A stretch of DNA of 64,000 nt from Bacteroidales bacterium. Lineage in GTDB: Bacteria > Bacteroidota > Bacteroidia > Bacteroidales > F082. Below the pieces are notes generated by a model. That model worked only from the letters and a program-made list of their open reading frames with translations. It made no database searches and was not told the DNA's origin. Positions 9,595 through 17,630 of the stretch are shown piece after piece (positions within the stretch are counted from its first letter, which is position 1; the number at the start of each line of letters is the position of its first letter). Position numbers and translations under genes: made by a program. Location: assembly GCA_030690365.1 (NCBI GenBank), contig JAUYGX010000011.1, forward strand, positions 1 through 64,000, in the 5' to 3' direction.

Positions 9595-11499
9595 TTATTG
9601 AAGGTTCACTTCTTCGATTATTTCCAGGGTTTGGGGATTAATCACGCGAAGTGAAATCTGATTTCCATCAATACGAACGAAGACGACAGCCGGGATACCA
9701 ATACTTTTCTCAACCGATCCGCCCCATGGAATCTCCAAAGATTTTTTCCCATTTGCACCACTTAGCCCACAACTTATTTGATAGATTTCCCCATTTAATC
9801 GAATCTTTTTACTGCGATATTCTACCGGGTAAATAGTTGATTCGGAATCAAGTTTCATTCTTGAATAACCCTGATCCTGAGCGCATAAAATGATGCTCGT
9901 TTTAGTACTTTCATTTACGAGAAGCTTTAATATCTCATCCCTGCGTTCAATAATCCCGTTCTTTACCGGAATGCTGGATACATAAGGTCGCACCGTATTT
10001 TTCCCATAATACCACATCCCTGTATTTCCGTTTTCTGTTGGAAAAACAGGAGAATTCATTGTGATGATAATGTGATCGATGTTGTTGTCCTTTTCCATGT
10101 CCAGGAGCGTTTGAGCAAGCCATTTTAACTGGTTGTCCATTATATATCCGGATGGATTACCACCAACCATGGGGATGTCTTTTGCTGACGGAGTGAGCCA
10201 ATAGTCCGAATTGAGTACTATAACAGCCAGGTTGTCATAGGTGTAGAAATATACGTTTTCGGTATAGGATGGGAAGTCTGCTTTGTCAGGATGCGGGTCA
10301 TAATTTGCACCATCCTCACTTATCGGGCCATTTTGTGGTTGAACAAAATGGGAGGCAAAAATGGTTTCGGATGAAGCGGTCGAAAAAGGAAATTTATCTA
10401 CCCCCATGCCGAATTTACTGCCATCATCAAAAACAGTTTTCACCGATTCATGATCGCCCATACCTATGTAAAAAGGAATGTAATGGCGAAATGGCTCAAC
10501 AACCTTTTTCCAATTGTAGTATTGTTGATCGGCTTCTTCAACTGTGGTTGAATAACCGCTGATTAAATCACCTGAAAACTGAAAAAAGACCGCATTTTCG
10601 TGGGCAGCCAAGGCTGCGGCTTTTTGTAATATCGTTGCGTTTACGCCCAAAATGTTGTTTTCGGCAGCACCCAATTCTGATCGCGATGTGGAAGTAAAGG
10701 CGAAGGTGAAAGGTTTTGCCGTTCCGGGAACAGGTGCAGTTGTAAACGAATAGGATTCAACAGATTTCCCAAAGTGAACATCGTATTTATATTCAGTAGC
10801 GGGTAACAAATGATCAACCCGTATTTCATGGTTTTTTTCGCCAGACATGTTAGCTGATTTGCTCACCATTTTATATTCGCGACCGTTGACAAATACCAGG
10901 GGACTACAACGTTGATTGGTAATAAACGAAACTACAACACTTTGATCATCAACCATATTTACAAAAGGGCCTTCCACAATGGTGAGAACAGGCTCAATGG
11001 GTTCATGTATCCGGACACGGATGCTTCCATCGTATAAAATTTGCCCATATTGATCCATAATGCGATAGGCCAGTTTTGGTATTTCTGAAGAGTTTTCCTT
11101 GTCGAATAAAGACCGCAAATCCAGGTTGGCCGTACCTGCAATAATCCGGGTGTTCTTTATAAATGTTGGCATTTTAAACCGAACTAAATCGTCGGTATAG
11201 TGGCCAAAATATAAATTACCGTATAGATTTTTGTCCATAAAATCGAAAAACAACCCGTTTTGAGTTCCTTGTGGATCCACCATCAGGTGACTTGGCACAT
11301 AAAATGAGGTATCGATTTTCGCCCAACAGGTATCGCCGGAAGCAACGGAAAGGAAATACAACTTTCCGTTTTCATTTGGCATAATACCTGTATAAACCGC
11401 CGGTACAGATTGGTTTAGGTGGCTTGACTGTGCATAGATACCGGCTGTAGAGAAACACAACAAAACCAAATTCATAGAATACGGAAGATACTTTAGCAT
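9595..11499 (-). CDS. Secreted purple-acid-phosphatase-like protein with degenerate metal motifs
   Basis: A 634-residue exported protein: signal peptide (residues 1-23, cut after IYA), an unassigned beta-rich region (about 30-165), a fibronectin-III-like N-terminal domain of purple acid phosphatases (about 170-255) and a calcineurin-like phosphoesterase domain (265-560). Of the five PAP metal blocks, SGDLISG (309-315) and GDHE (348-351) remain. The first block reads FTSTSR (268-273) instead of GDxG, the VxxH block reads TMNSP (480-484), and the final GHxH block reads AQDQ (540-543). It may therefore bind ligands rather than hydrolyse phosphate esters. It appears to be monocistronic. Possible lectin- or scaffold-like role is inference. 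Confidence 0.75.
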   Translation of the reverse strand: MLKYLPYSMNLVLLCFSTAGIYAQSSHLNQSVPAVYTGIMPNENGKLYFLSVASGDTCWAKIDTSFYVPSHLMVDPQGTQNGLFFDFMDKNLYGNLYFGHYTDDLVRFKMPTFIKNTRIIAGTANLDLRSLFDKENSSEIPKLAYRIMDQYGQILYDGSIRVRIHEPIEPVLTIVEGPFVNMVDDQSVVVSFITNQRCSPLVFVNGREYKMVSKSANMSGEKNHEIRVDHLLPATEYKYDVHFGKSVESYSFTTAPVPGTAKPFTFAFTSTSRSELGAAENNILGVNATILQKAAALAAHENAVFFQFSGDLISGYSTTVEEADQQYYNWKKVVEPFRHYIPFYIGMGDHESVKTVFDDGSKFGMGVDKFPFSTASSETIFASHFVQPQNGPISEDGANYDPHPDKADFPSYTENVYFYTYDNLAVIVLNSDYWLTPSAKDIPMVGGNPSGYIMDNQLKWLAQTLLDMEKDNNIDHIIITMNSPVFPTENGNTGMWYYGKNTVRPYVSSIPVKNGIIERRDEILKLLVNESTKTSIILCAQDQGYSRMKLDSESTIYPVEYRSKKIRLNGEIYQISCGLSGANGKKSLEIPWGGSVEKSIGIPAVVFVRIDGNQISLRVINPQTLEIIEEVNLQ

Positions 11500-11702
11500 T
11501 TAATTTCGGGTTAAGATTACATCAAAAATACAGAAATAATCTGTAATATTATTATATCAAGAAATCTGCATTTAATTTGGAATATATTGTTTGATTGTGT
11601 TATGTTTGTAGCTACAAATGACTATCCGGTACAATTAATTTGTTACGGATATTTCTCAAATTTAATTTATTAACATGTAGAACTCCGTGAAAAGCGCTGA
11701 CC

Positions 11703-11718
11703 AATGCATTATTGCATT
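11703..11718. promoter_or_regulatory. Inverted repeat overlapping the wza promoter, possible operator
   Basis: AATGCA (11703-11708), four bases, TGCATT (11713-11718). The right arm overlaps the -33 TTTG of the promoter, so a dimeric regulator bound here would be placed to control the exopolysaccharide operon. No regulator gene is adjacent. Confidence 0.35.
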
Positions 11719-11746
11719 TGCCTGTTTAAAAAAAACGGTACATTTG
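11717..11746 (+). promoter_or_regulatory. Promoter of the exopolysaccharide export operon
   Basis: TTTG at 11717-11720, 18 nt spacer, TACATTTG at 11739-11746. This matches the Bacteroidota consensus with a spacer one or two bases short. The first ATG of the operon follows 48 nt later. Confidence 0.6.
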
Positions 11747-11794
11747 CCAAAATATTCCAAAAGTTGTTCTATTAACCTTAGAAGCTAATCATTC

Positions 11795-12583
11795 ATGAAG
11801 AATTCTTATTTAATCTCCTTTAAATCAATGCTCTGGTTGGCAATGCTGGCATTCCTGTTTACTTCGTGCATTCCTCAAAAGAAGATGCTTTACATGCAGG
11901 TAAAAAACGAATCAGATACCCTGGCCTCATTTAATAACGAACGTAAAATAGACTACCGGGTTCAACCTGGCGATAACCTGTACATCAGGGTAGTAACACT
12001 GGATGAACAAACAACAGTTTTGCTTAATCCGTTGTCAAGTGGAAATTCAACCAACATAAGTTCAGATGCTTCAGTATATTTAACCAGCTACAATGTAAAC
12101 GAGGCAGGTTACCTTGATTTTCCGATGACCGGCGAAATTTTTGTAAAAAACAAGAGCATCGATGAGATAAAAATCACCATTCAGGAAAAACTCAAGGTTT
12201 ACCTGAAGGAGTTTGTAGTGATTGTAAAACTCGTAAATTACAATATTACATTGCTCGGTGAAGTTGCACGACCGGGTCAATATAAAGTGTATCAGGACAA
12301 CATCAATTTATTCGAAGCCGTATCCATGTCGGGTGATCTTACTGACTATGCCAACCGCAACAAAGTTGCCATTATCAGGCAAAATAAAACCGGTTCGGAA
12401 GTAGTGTATGTAGACATGACCAAACGCGATATTTTACTTTCCGATTACTATTATCTTAAGCCCAACGACATCGTTTACGTTCAACCTGTAAAAGGGAAGC
12501 AATTTACTTTTGCCGAATTCCCTTACGCGGTCGTGTTCGGATTAATCTCATCTACTATCCTGATCATAAATTTTGTTAAGTAA
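11795..12583 (+). CDS. Wza-like polysaccharide export lipoprotein
   Basis: A 262-residue outer-membrane-type polysaccharide export protein. It has a lipoprotein signal peptide with lipobox FTSC (Cys at about residue 25), a Poly_export domain starting at DYRVQPGDNLYIRVVTLDEQ, a SLBB domain (LLGEVARPGQYKVYQDNINLFEAV) and a C-terminal hydrophobic helix (YAVVFGLISSTILIINFVK) that would cross the outer membrane as in Wza. The next gene, 17 nt downstream, is the matching Wzc-like co-polymerase, which confirms the role in capsule or exopolysaccharide export. A palindrome overlaps its promoter. Confidence 0.9.
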   Translation: MKNSYLISFKSMLWLAMLAFLFTSCIPQKKMLYMQVKNESDTLASFNNERKIDYRVQPGDNLYIRVVTLDEQTTVLLNPLSSGNSTNISSDASVYLTSYNVNEAGYLDFPMTGEIFVKNKSIDEIKITIQEKLKVYLKEFVVIVKLVNYNITLLGEVARPGQYKVYQDNINLFEAVSMSGDLTDYANRNKVAIIRQNKTGSEVVYVDMTKRDILLSDYYYLKPNDIVYVQPVKGKQFTFAEFPYAVVFGLISSTILIINFVK

Positions 12584-12600
12584 CACTCTATTTTAAAAAA

Positions 12601-15078
12601 ATGGCAATAGAAAATTTTGAAGGTATTCAGCCTCAGGAAGAAACCATAGATATCAAGGCCCTGTTTTATAAGTTCGTCAGGTATTGGTACCTGTTTGCAC
12701 TTACCGTATTTGTTGCTTTTGTGGTTGCATTCTTGTTCAATAAATATACAAATCCGGTCTTCGAGGTCAACACCACCGTATTGGTTAAAGATGATAAATC
12801 CAAACTTGATGCCTCCTCGCTCATTGGAATGGGGTTAAGCAATACACAGCAAAACGTCGAAAATGAAATTGGAATTCTGACCTCTTTCTCCCTTTCGTAC
12901 AGGGCCATCCAAAATCTTGGTTTTGAGGTTTCTTACTTTATTGATGAAGGGCTTATCAGCAAGGAACTATATCAAACATCGCCCTTCGAGGTAGTATTCA
13001 ACGATTCTGTTCCTCAGGCAGTTGGACTGATTTATGATTTGAAATTTTTAACGAAAAGCACTTTTAAAATTTCGGCTACTGCCGAAATGATTAAAAAGTA
13101 TGTTTTTGCCACAGGGAAATATGATGAAGGCGAAATCGATCGTATTAATTGGTCGGGTGAATATGCTTTTGGAGATTTAATAGAAACTCCCTACGGTGAG
13201 TTCACATTGATTTTGACCAATAATTTTGATCCTGAGACAAATTTGAAAGGGGACTATAATTTCGTTTTCAACGATTATTATAGTTTGACGGATCAATTCA
13301 GAGGATTTGAGATTGAACCCATTAACAGGGAAGCCTCGATTCTGAATATTAAGATGAAGAAAGACAATACTCAAAAAGCGGTGAATTTTTTAAACATGCT
13401 TACCCATGTTTATCTGACGCGCAGTCTGGAGCAAAAAAATCAAATCACTGATAACACCATCCGTTTCATTGATAACCAGCTTAACATCATTGCTGATTCG
13501 TTAAATAGTGCCGAAATCAATCTCCAGAATTTCCAGTCGAAAAACGAAGTTATGGACATGAGCTTTCAGGCTCAACAGGTTTTTCAGTATATCGAAGATT
13601 TGCAAAAGCAAAAGGCTGAACTTTTGATTAAATCAAGGTATTACCAAAACCTGAAAGAATATGTTTCTAAAAACTCTGAAAACATCAACGAACTGGTTGC
13701 TCCCTCCGCCATGGGCATCGAAGATCCGGTTCTGAACACACTTGTTGGTGAACTGATTGCTCTTTACAACAAAAAAACAGAACAATTACTTTCTTCTACC
13801 GAGAAAAACCCTTCCATTATCAGTATGAACACCCAGATAAAAAGCACACAAAATGCCATTCTGGGTAACATCAACAACATCATCGAAAACTCAGATCAGG
13901 CACTTTTGGAAATTGACAAACGCATTGATATAATTACCGATAAAGCCAGCTATTTACCCATTACCCAACGCAAATTGATTGGTTTGCAACGGGAGTTTCA
14001 ACTGGCGGATAATATCTACACCTATCTTCTTGAAAAACGTTCCGAAGCTCAGATTACCAAGGCTTCTAACTTACCAGATAACGAGGTAATTGATGTGGCC
14101 CGAACCGAATTGAGCAATCAGGTATTCCCCAAAAAATCACTCAATTATATGATTGCCCTTATTTTGGGCCTTGTATTTCCAGTGGTGTATGTACTTGGGA
14201 AAGACTACTTTAATGATACTGTAATAGAGAAAAAGGACGTTGAAAACGCAACTAAGTTTCCTATTATCGGACAACTGCTTCACTCCTCTAAAGATACTCA
14301 ATTGGTAGTATTGGAATCTCCTAAATCAAGTGTAAGTGAGGCTTTCCGCAGTATGCGTACCAATATTCAATACATGGCCAAGGGAAAGGAGAAAGTCTGT
14401 ATTATGATAACTGCTGACATGGTAAGTGCCGGTAAAACCTTTGTTTCAATCAACACGGCCAGTATTTATGCGCAATATGGCAAAAAAACAGTCCTACTTG
14501 GTTTCGACCTGCGAAAACCAAAAATCTATCAGGATTTCGGTTTGTCAAACAGCACAGGTCTAACCACCTATTTGATTAACAAAGCAACCATTGACGATAT
14601 TATTCAGCCTTCCGGGGTTAACGATTACCTGGATATGATTATGGCCGGGCCGGTTCCTCCAAACCCGGCAGAGTTGATTGCTGGCGAAAGATGTACCCAA
14701 CTGTTTAAAGAACTTCGCGAACGATACGATTATATTATCATTGACACACCTCCTGTTGGACTTGTTACCGATGCATTCCTTTTGATGGAACATACTGATG
14801 TCAACATATTCCTTGTACGTCAGGGAGTTACACATAAAAAAGTATTTGCCTCTATCATTGGTGACATCGAAGACCGCGGCATGAAGATGAGCATTGTAAT
14901 CAACGATATTAAACTTTCAGGCGGAGGTTATGGCTATGGTTATGGATACGGCTATGGATACGGCTATGGCTATGGCTACGGCTACGGCTATGGTTATGGA
15001 TACGGTTATGGATACTATACCGATGATAAGCCCGATAAAAAGAAATCTTTTGCCAAAAGGTTGTTCAATAAGCTCTAA
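12601..15078 (+). CDS. Wzc-like polysaccharide co-polymerase and BY tyrosine kinase
   Basis: An 825-residue inner-membrane protein. It has a Wzz domain with helix 1 near residues 30-50, a long periplasmic coiled-coil/GNVR region (about 60-510), helix 2 near 515-533 and a cytoplasmic tyrosine autokinase. Kinase motifs: Walker A SAGKT in ITADMVSAGKT, Walker A-prime LLGFDLRKPK, Walker B YIIIDTPP. The tail carries 14 consecutive Tyr-Gly units (residues 777-804) and two more Tyr (805-806), then a basic end. In this family the Tyr-rich tail is the autophosphorylation cluster whose state governs polymer length and export. It follows the Wza-like gene by 17 nt. The repeat could change length by slippage. 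Confidence 0.92.
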   Translation: MAIENFEGIQPQEETIDIKALFYKFVRYWYLFALTVFVAFVVAFLFNKYTNPVFEVNTTVLVKDDKSKLDASSLIGMGLSNTQQNVENEIGILTSFSLSYRAIQNLGFEVSYFIDEGLISKELYQTSPFEVVFNDSVPQAVGLIYDLKFLTKSTFKISATAEMIKKYVFATGKYDEGEIDRINWSGEYAFGDLIETPYGEFTLILTNNFDPETNLKGDYNFVFNDYYSLTDQFRGFEIEPINREASILNIKMKKDNTQKAVNFLNMLTHVYLTRSLEQKNQITDNTIRFIDNQLNIIADSLNSAEINLQNFQSKNEVMDMSFQAQQVFQYIEDLQKQKAELLIKSRYYQNLKEYVSKNSENINELVAPSAMGIEDPVLNTLVGELIALYNKKTEQLLSSTEKNPSIISMNTQIKSTQNAILGNINNIIENSDQALLEIDKRIDIITDKASYLPITQRKLIGLQREFQLADNIYTYLLEKRSEAQITKASNLPDNEVIDVARTELSNQVFPKKSLNYMIALILGLVFPVVYVLGKDYFNDTVIEKKDVENATKFPIIGQLLHSSKDTQLVVLESPKSSVSEAFRSMRTNIQYMAKGKEKVCIMITADMVSAGKTFVSINTASIYAQYGKKTVLLGFDLRKPKIYQDFGLSNSTGLTTYLINKATIDDIIQPSGVNDYLDMIMAGPVPPNPAELIAGERCTQLFKELRERYDYIIIDTPPVGLVTDAFLLMEHTDVNIFLVRQGVTHKKVFASIIGDIEDRGMKMSIVINDIKLSGGGYGYGYGYGYGYGYGYGYGYGYGYGYGYGYYTDDKPDKKKSFAKRLFNKL
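14929..15012 (+). repeat. Hexanucleotide TAYGGN tandem repeat, 14 units
   Basis: Fourteen contiguous six-base units (TAT or TAC followed by GGC, GGT or GGA) encode the Tyr-Gly tail of the Wzc-like kinase. Synonymous variation in both codons shows the repeat is under protein-level selection and is not a fresh expansion; still, loss or gain of a unit keeps the frame. Confidence 0.95.
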
Positions 15079-15162
15079 GTTGAAAAGTATTGGGACGGAA
15101 TTTATAAAACTGTCTCAGCAACTCTGCTTTCGGGTGATTTTAATTCCTTATTAGTTATCGTC

Positions 15163-16119
15163 ATGGAACAAAATCAAAAGAATTTTGCTTTAATTGGTGC
15201 AGCAGGCTACATTGCCCCAAGGCACATGAAGGCCATAAAAGAAACCGGAAATAAGCTCATTGTGGCCCTTGATCCAAAGGACAGCGTTGGAATCATCGAC
15301 AGCTTTTTCCCTGATGCTGATTTCTTTATCGAACCCGAACGCATGGACCGGCATCTGGATAAACTGCGCAGATCGGTAACCAGTAAAGTAGACTATGTGA
15401 GCATTTGCTCTCCTAATTTTTTACACGATGCACACATCCGCATGGCACTGCGCAACGATGCCCATGCCATCTGCGAAAAGCCACTGGTATTAAATCCATG
15501 GAACCTGGACAACCTTCAGGTGATTGAAGAAGAGTCGGGAAAGAAAATCTATAACATTCTTCAACTCCGGCATCATCCTTCCATCATTCAGCTTAAAAAT
15601 GATTTCAATCAGCAATCACACCGGATTCACGACATCGATTTAACCTACATTACTTCAAGGGGCAAATGGTATCATTATTCCTGGAAAGGAAATAAATCGA
15701 AGTCGGGGGGTATTGTAACCAATATCGGGATTCACTTTTTTGATATGCTCAGCTGGATTTTTGGCGAACCCCTAAACAATACAGTTCACCTGATGCAGGA
15801 TGATAAAGCATCGGGGCTGTTGCAGTTAAAAAATGCCAATGTGCGTTGGTTTTTAAGCATCGATGCCAACGATCTACCTGTTGAAGCAAAGAAAAAAACC
15901 CTTTCCACCTACCGGACCATCACTGTTGATGACAAAGAAGTGGAATTTAGTGGTGGATTTACCGATCTGCATACCCTTAGCTATCAGGAAATACTGGCAG
16001 GCAGGGGGTTTGGATTGGAACATGCCCGCAACTGCATCAACATCGCACACGATATACGAAATAAAGCCGTATCAGGTAAAACCTCCGATTATCATCCCCT
16101 ACTTAAAAAGCTGATTTAG
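15163..16119 (+). CDS. Gfo/Idh/MocA oxidoreductase, WlbA/WbpB-like UDP-sugar 3-dehydrogenase
   Basis: A 318-residue NAD-dependent dehydrogenase with an N-terminal Rossmann fold (ALIGAAGYIAPRHMKAI) and the family EKPLVL motif. The N-terminus GAAGYIAPRHMKAI, the LRHHPSI stretch and the overall length resemble WlbA/WbpB, which oxidises UDP-N-acetylglucosaminuronate at C3 on the way to UDP-2,3-diacetamido sugars. The setting between export proteins and UpxY fits sugar-nucleotide synthesis for the exported polymer. The aminotransferase and acetyltransferase (WlbC/WlbB) partners are not nearby, so the exact substrate remains an inference. The gap to the Wzc gene is 84 nt. Confidence 0.8.
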   Translation: MEQNQKNFALIGAAGYIAPRHMKAIKETGNKLIVALDPKDSVGIIDSFFPDADFFIEPERMDRHLDKLRRSVTSKVDYVSICSPNFLHDAHIRMALRNDAHAICEKPLVLNPWNLDNLQVIEEESGKKIYNILQLRHHPSIIQLKNDFNQQSHRIHDIDLTYITSRGKWYHYSWKGNKSKSGGIVTNIGIHFFDMLSWIFGEPLNNTVHLMQDDKASGLLQLKNANVRWFLSIDANDLPVEAKKKTLSTYRTITVDDKEVEFSGGFTDLHTLSYQEILAGRGFGLEHARNCINIAHDIRNKAVSGKTSDYHPLLKKLI

Positions 16120-16121
16120 GT

Positions 16122-16631
16122 ATGATGGAAGATCAAGATAAGAAATGGTATGCAATTTACGTGAGGGCCAAATCTGAAAAAAAGGTTGCCCTGGAACTTG
16201 ATTATGCCAATATCGACTATTATCTACCTCTTATTAAGGTGCTTAGAACCTGGTCGGACAGAAAAAAATGGATCGAAGAACCCCTCTTCAAGTCCTATAT
16301 TTTTGTATGTGTTTCCACCGCTGATTATTTTAACGCCATCAACGTGCCCAATGCAGTACGTTATATTTCATTTGAACATAAAGCAGTGGCCATCCCGCCT
16401 CAGCAGATCGAAGCCATCAAGTATTTTCTCAATCAGAAAGAGCCCGTTTTGTCGGAAGAAGTTGACATGAAAAAAGGCATGAAGGTCGAGATTATTTTGG
16501 GTGAGATGACAGGGTTGACAGGTGAACTTATCGAATTGAATGGTAAACACCGGGTAAAAATCCGCATCGATGTGGTAAACAAATCCATCTCGATCGTGAT
16601 TCCAAAAAGCAAGCTTAGGGTAATCGAATAG
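16122..16631 (+). CDS. upxY: UpxY-family transcription antiterminator (NusG paralogue)
   Basis: A 169-residue NusG-like protein with an N-terminal NGN domain (KKWYAIYVRAKSEKKVALEL; PLFKSYIFVCV) and a C-terminal KOW domain (about 120-165: KGMKVEIILGEMTGLTGELIEL). In Bacteroides, UpxY proteins let RNA polymerase read through long capsule operons and are encoded at the head of their own locus. Here the gene is the last of a four-gene unit, two bases after the dehydrogenase. No UpxZ-type partner is seen. Start could be either ATG at 16122 or 16125. Confidence 0.88.
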   Translation: MMEDQDKKWYAIYVRAKSEKKVALELDYANIDYYLPLIKVLRTWSDRKKWIEEPLFKSYIFVCVSTADYFNAINVPNAVRYISFEHKAVAIPPQQIEAIKYFLNQKEPVLSEEVDMKKGMKVEIILGEMTGLTGELIELNGKHRVKIRIDVVNKSISIVIPKSKLRVIE

Positions 16632-16669
16632 CCTTTCCAATATCCTTCTGCAAAAACAAGAAAGAATCG

Positions 16670-16677
16670 TATTTTTG
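16670..16677 (+). promoter_or_regulatory. -7 element of the sulfate-activation operon
   Basis: TATTTTTG, 18 nt before the cysD ATG at 16696. A weak -33 (TTCTG, 16646-16650) lies 19 nt upstream. It suggests cysD has a promoter separate from the polysaccharide operon. Confidence 0.45.
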
Positions 16678-16695
16678 CAATCCTAACGTTTGCAC

Positions 16696-17610
16696 ATGAG
16701 TAAAAATTCATATCATATTAACAACCTCAAAGAATTGGAAGCCGAAAGCATCCACATCATACGCGAAGTGGCTGCCGAATTTGAAAATCCCGTCATGCTT
16801 TATTCCATTGGAAAAGACAGTTCGGTGATGGTAAGGCTGGCTGAAAAAGCCTTTTATCCCGGCAAGGTTCCTTTTCCTTTGATGCACATCGACAGCAAGT
16901 GGAAATTCAAAGAAATGACTGCCTTCAGGGACAAATATGCCAAAGAAATGGGTTGGGATTTAATTGTCCATTACAATAAAAAAGCATTTGAAGAAGGGGT
17001 TGGGCCGTATACGCACGGAAGTAAAGTACACACCGATGTGATGAAAACGCAGGCTTTGCTCGAAGGGTTGAACAAGTATAAATTTGATGCCGCTTTTGGC
17101 GGTGCCCGCCGCGATGAGGAAAAATCGCGTGCCAAAGAGCGAATTTACTCGTTTAGAGATAAATTCCATCAGTGGGATCCCAAAAACCAACGCCCCGAAT
17201 TGTGGGACATCTACAATGCCAAAGTTCAAAAAGGAGAAAGCATCCGGGTATTTCCCATTAGCAACTGGACGGAACTGGATATTTGGCAATATATCAGGCT
17301 CGAAAACATCCCCATTGTTCCCTTGTATTACGCCAAAGAGCGACCTGTAGTGAATGTGGATGGAAATTACATTCTGGTAGATGACGACCGCATGCCCAAA
17401 GAGATGGCCGATAAAGCCGAAATGCGCATGGTACGGTTCAGAACATTGGGATGCTACCCACTTACAGGTGCCATTGAATCGGAGGCGGATACCATCGAAA
17501 AAATTGTTGAGGAAATGATGACCGTTACCAAAAGCGAACGCACCACCCGGGTGATCGACTTCGATCAGGAAGCCTCAATGGAACAGAAGAAAAGAGAAGG
17601 GTATTTTTAA
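16696..17610 (+). CDS. cysD: Sulfate adenylyltransferase subunit 2
   Basis: A 304-residue catalytic subunit of heterodimeric ATP sulfurylase, making adenosine 5'-phosphosulfate (APS) from ATP and sulfate. The PP-loop is visible in [14 protein letters not shown], followed by [27 protein letters not shown] and [14 protein letters not shown], all typical of CysD. I use ATG at 16696 rather than the in-frame TTG six bases upstream. The partner cysN-C starts 20 nt downstream. No sulfate permease, CysH or sulfite reductase is present in the window. Confidence 0.95.
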   Translation: MSKNSYHINNLKELEAESIHIIREVAAEFENPVMLYSIGKDSSVMVRLAEKAFYPGKVPFPLMHIDSKWKFKEMTAFRDKYAKEMGWDLIVHYNKKAFEEGVGPYTHGSKVHTDVMKTQALLEGLNKYKFDAAFGGARRDEEKSRAKERIYSFRDKFHQWDPKNQRPELWDIYNAKVQKGESIRVFPISNWTELDIWQYIRLENIPIVPLYYAKERPVVNVDGNYILVDDDRMPKEMADKAEMRMVRFRTLGCYPLTGAIESEADTIEKIVEEMMTVTKSERTTRVIDFDQEASMEQKKREGYF

Positions 17611-17630
17611 AATATGAAATCATAACCCAC

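Noticed and set aside
14929-15012. CRISPR-like array
   Set aside because: Units are 6 nt, contiguous, without spacers, and in frame with the Wzc tail.
14930-15154. Out-of-frame ORF over the TAYGGN repeat
   Set aside because: It is the +1 reading of the hexanucleotide array (Met-Ala/Asp-Thr repeats), a by-product of the Wzc tail.
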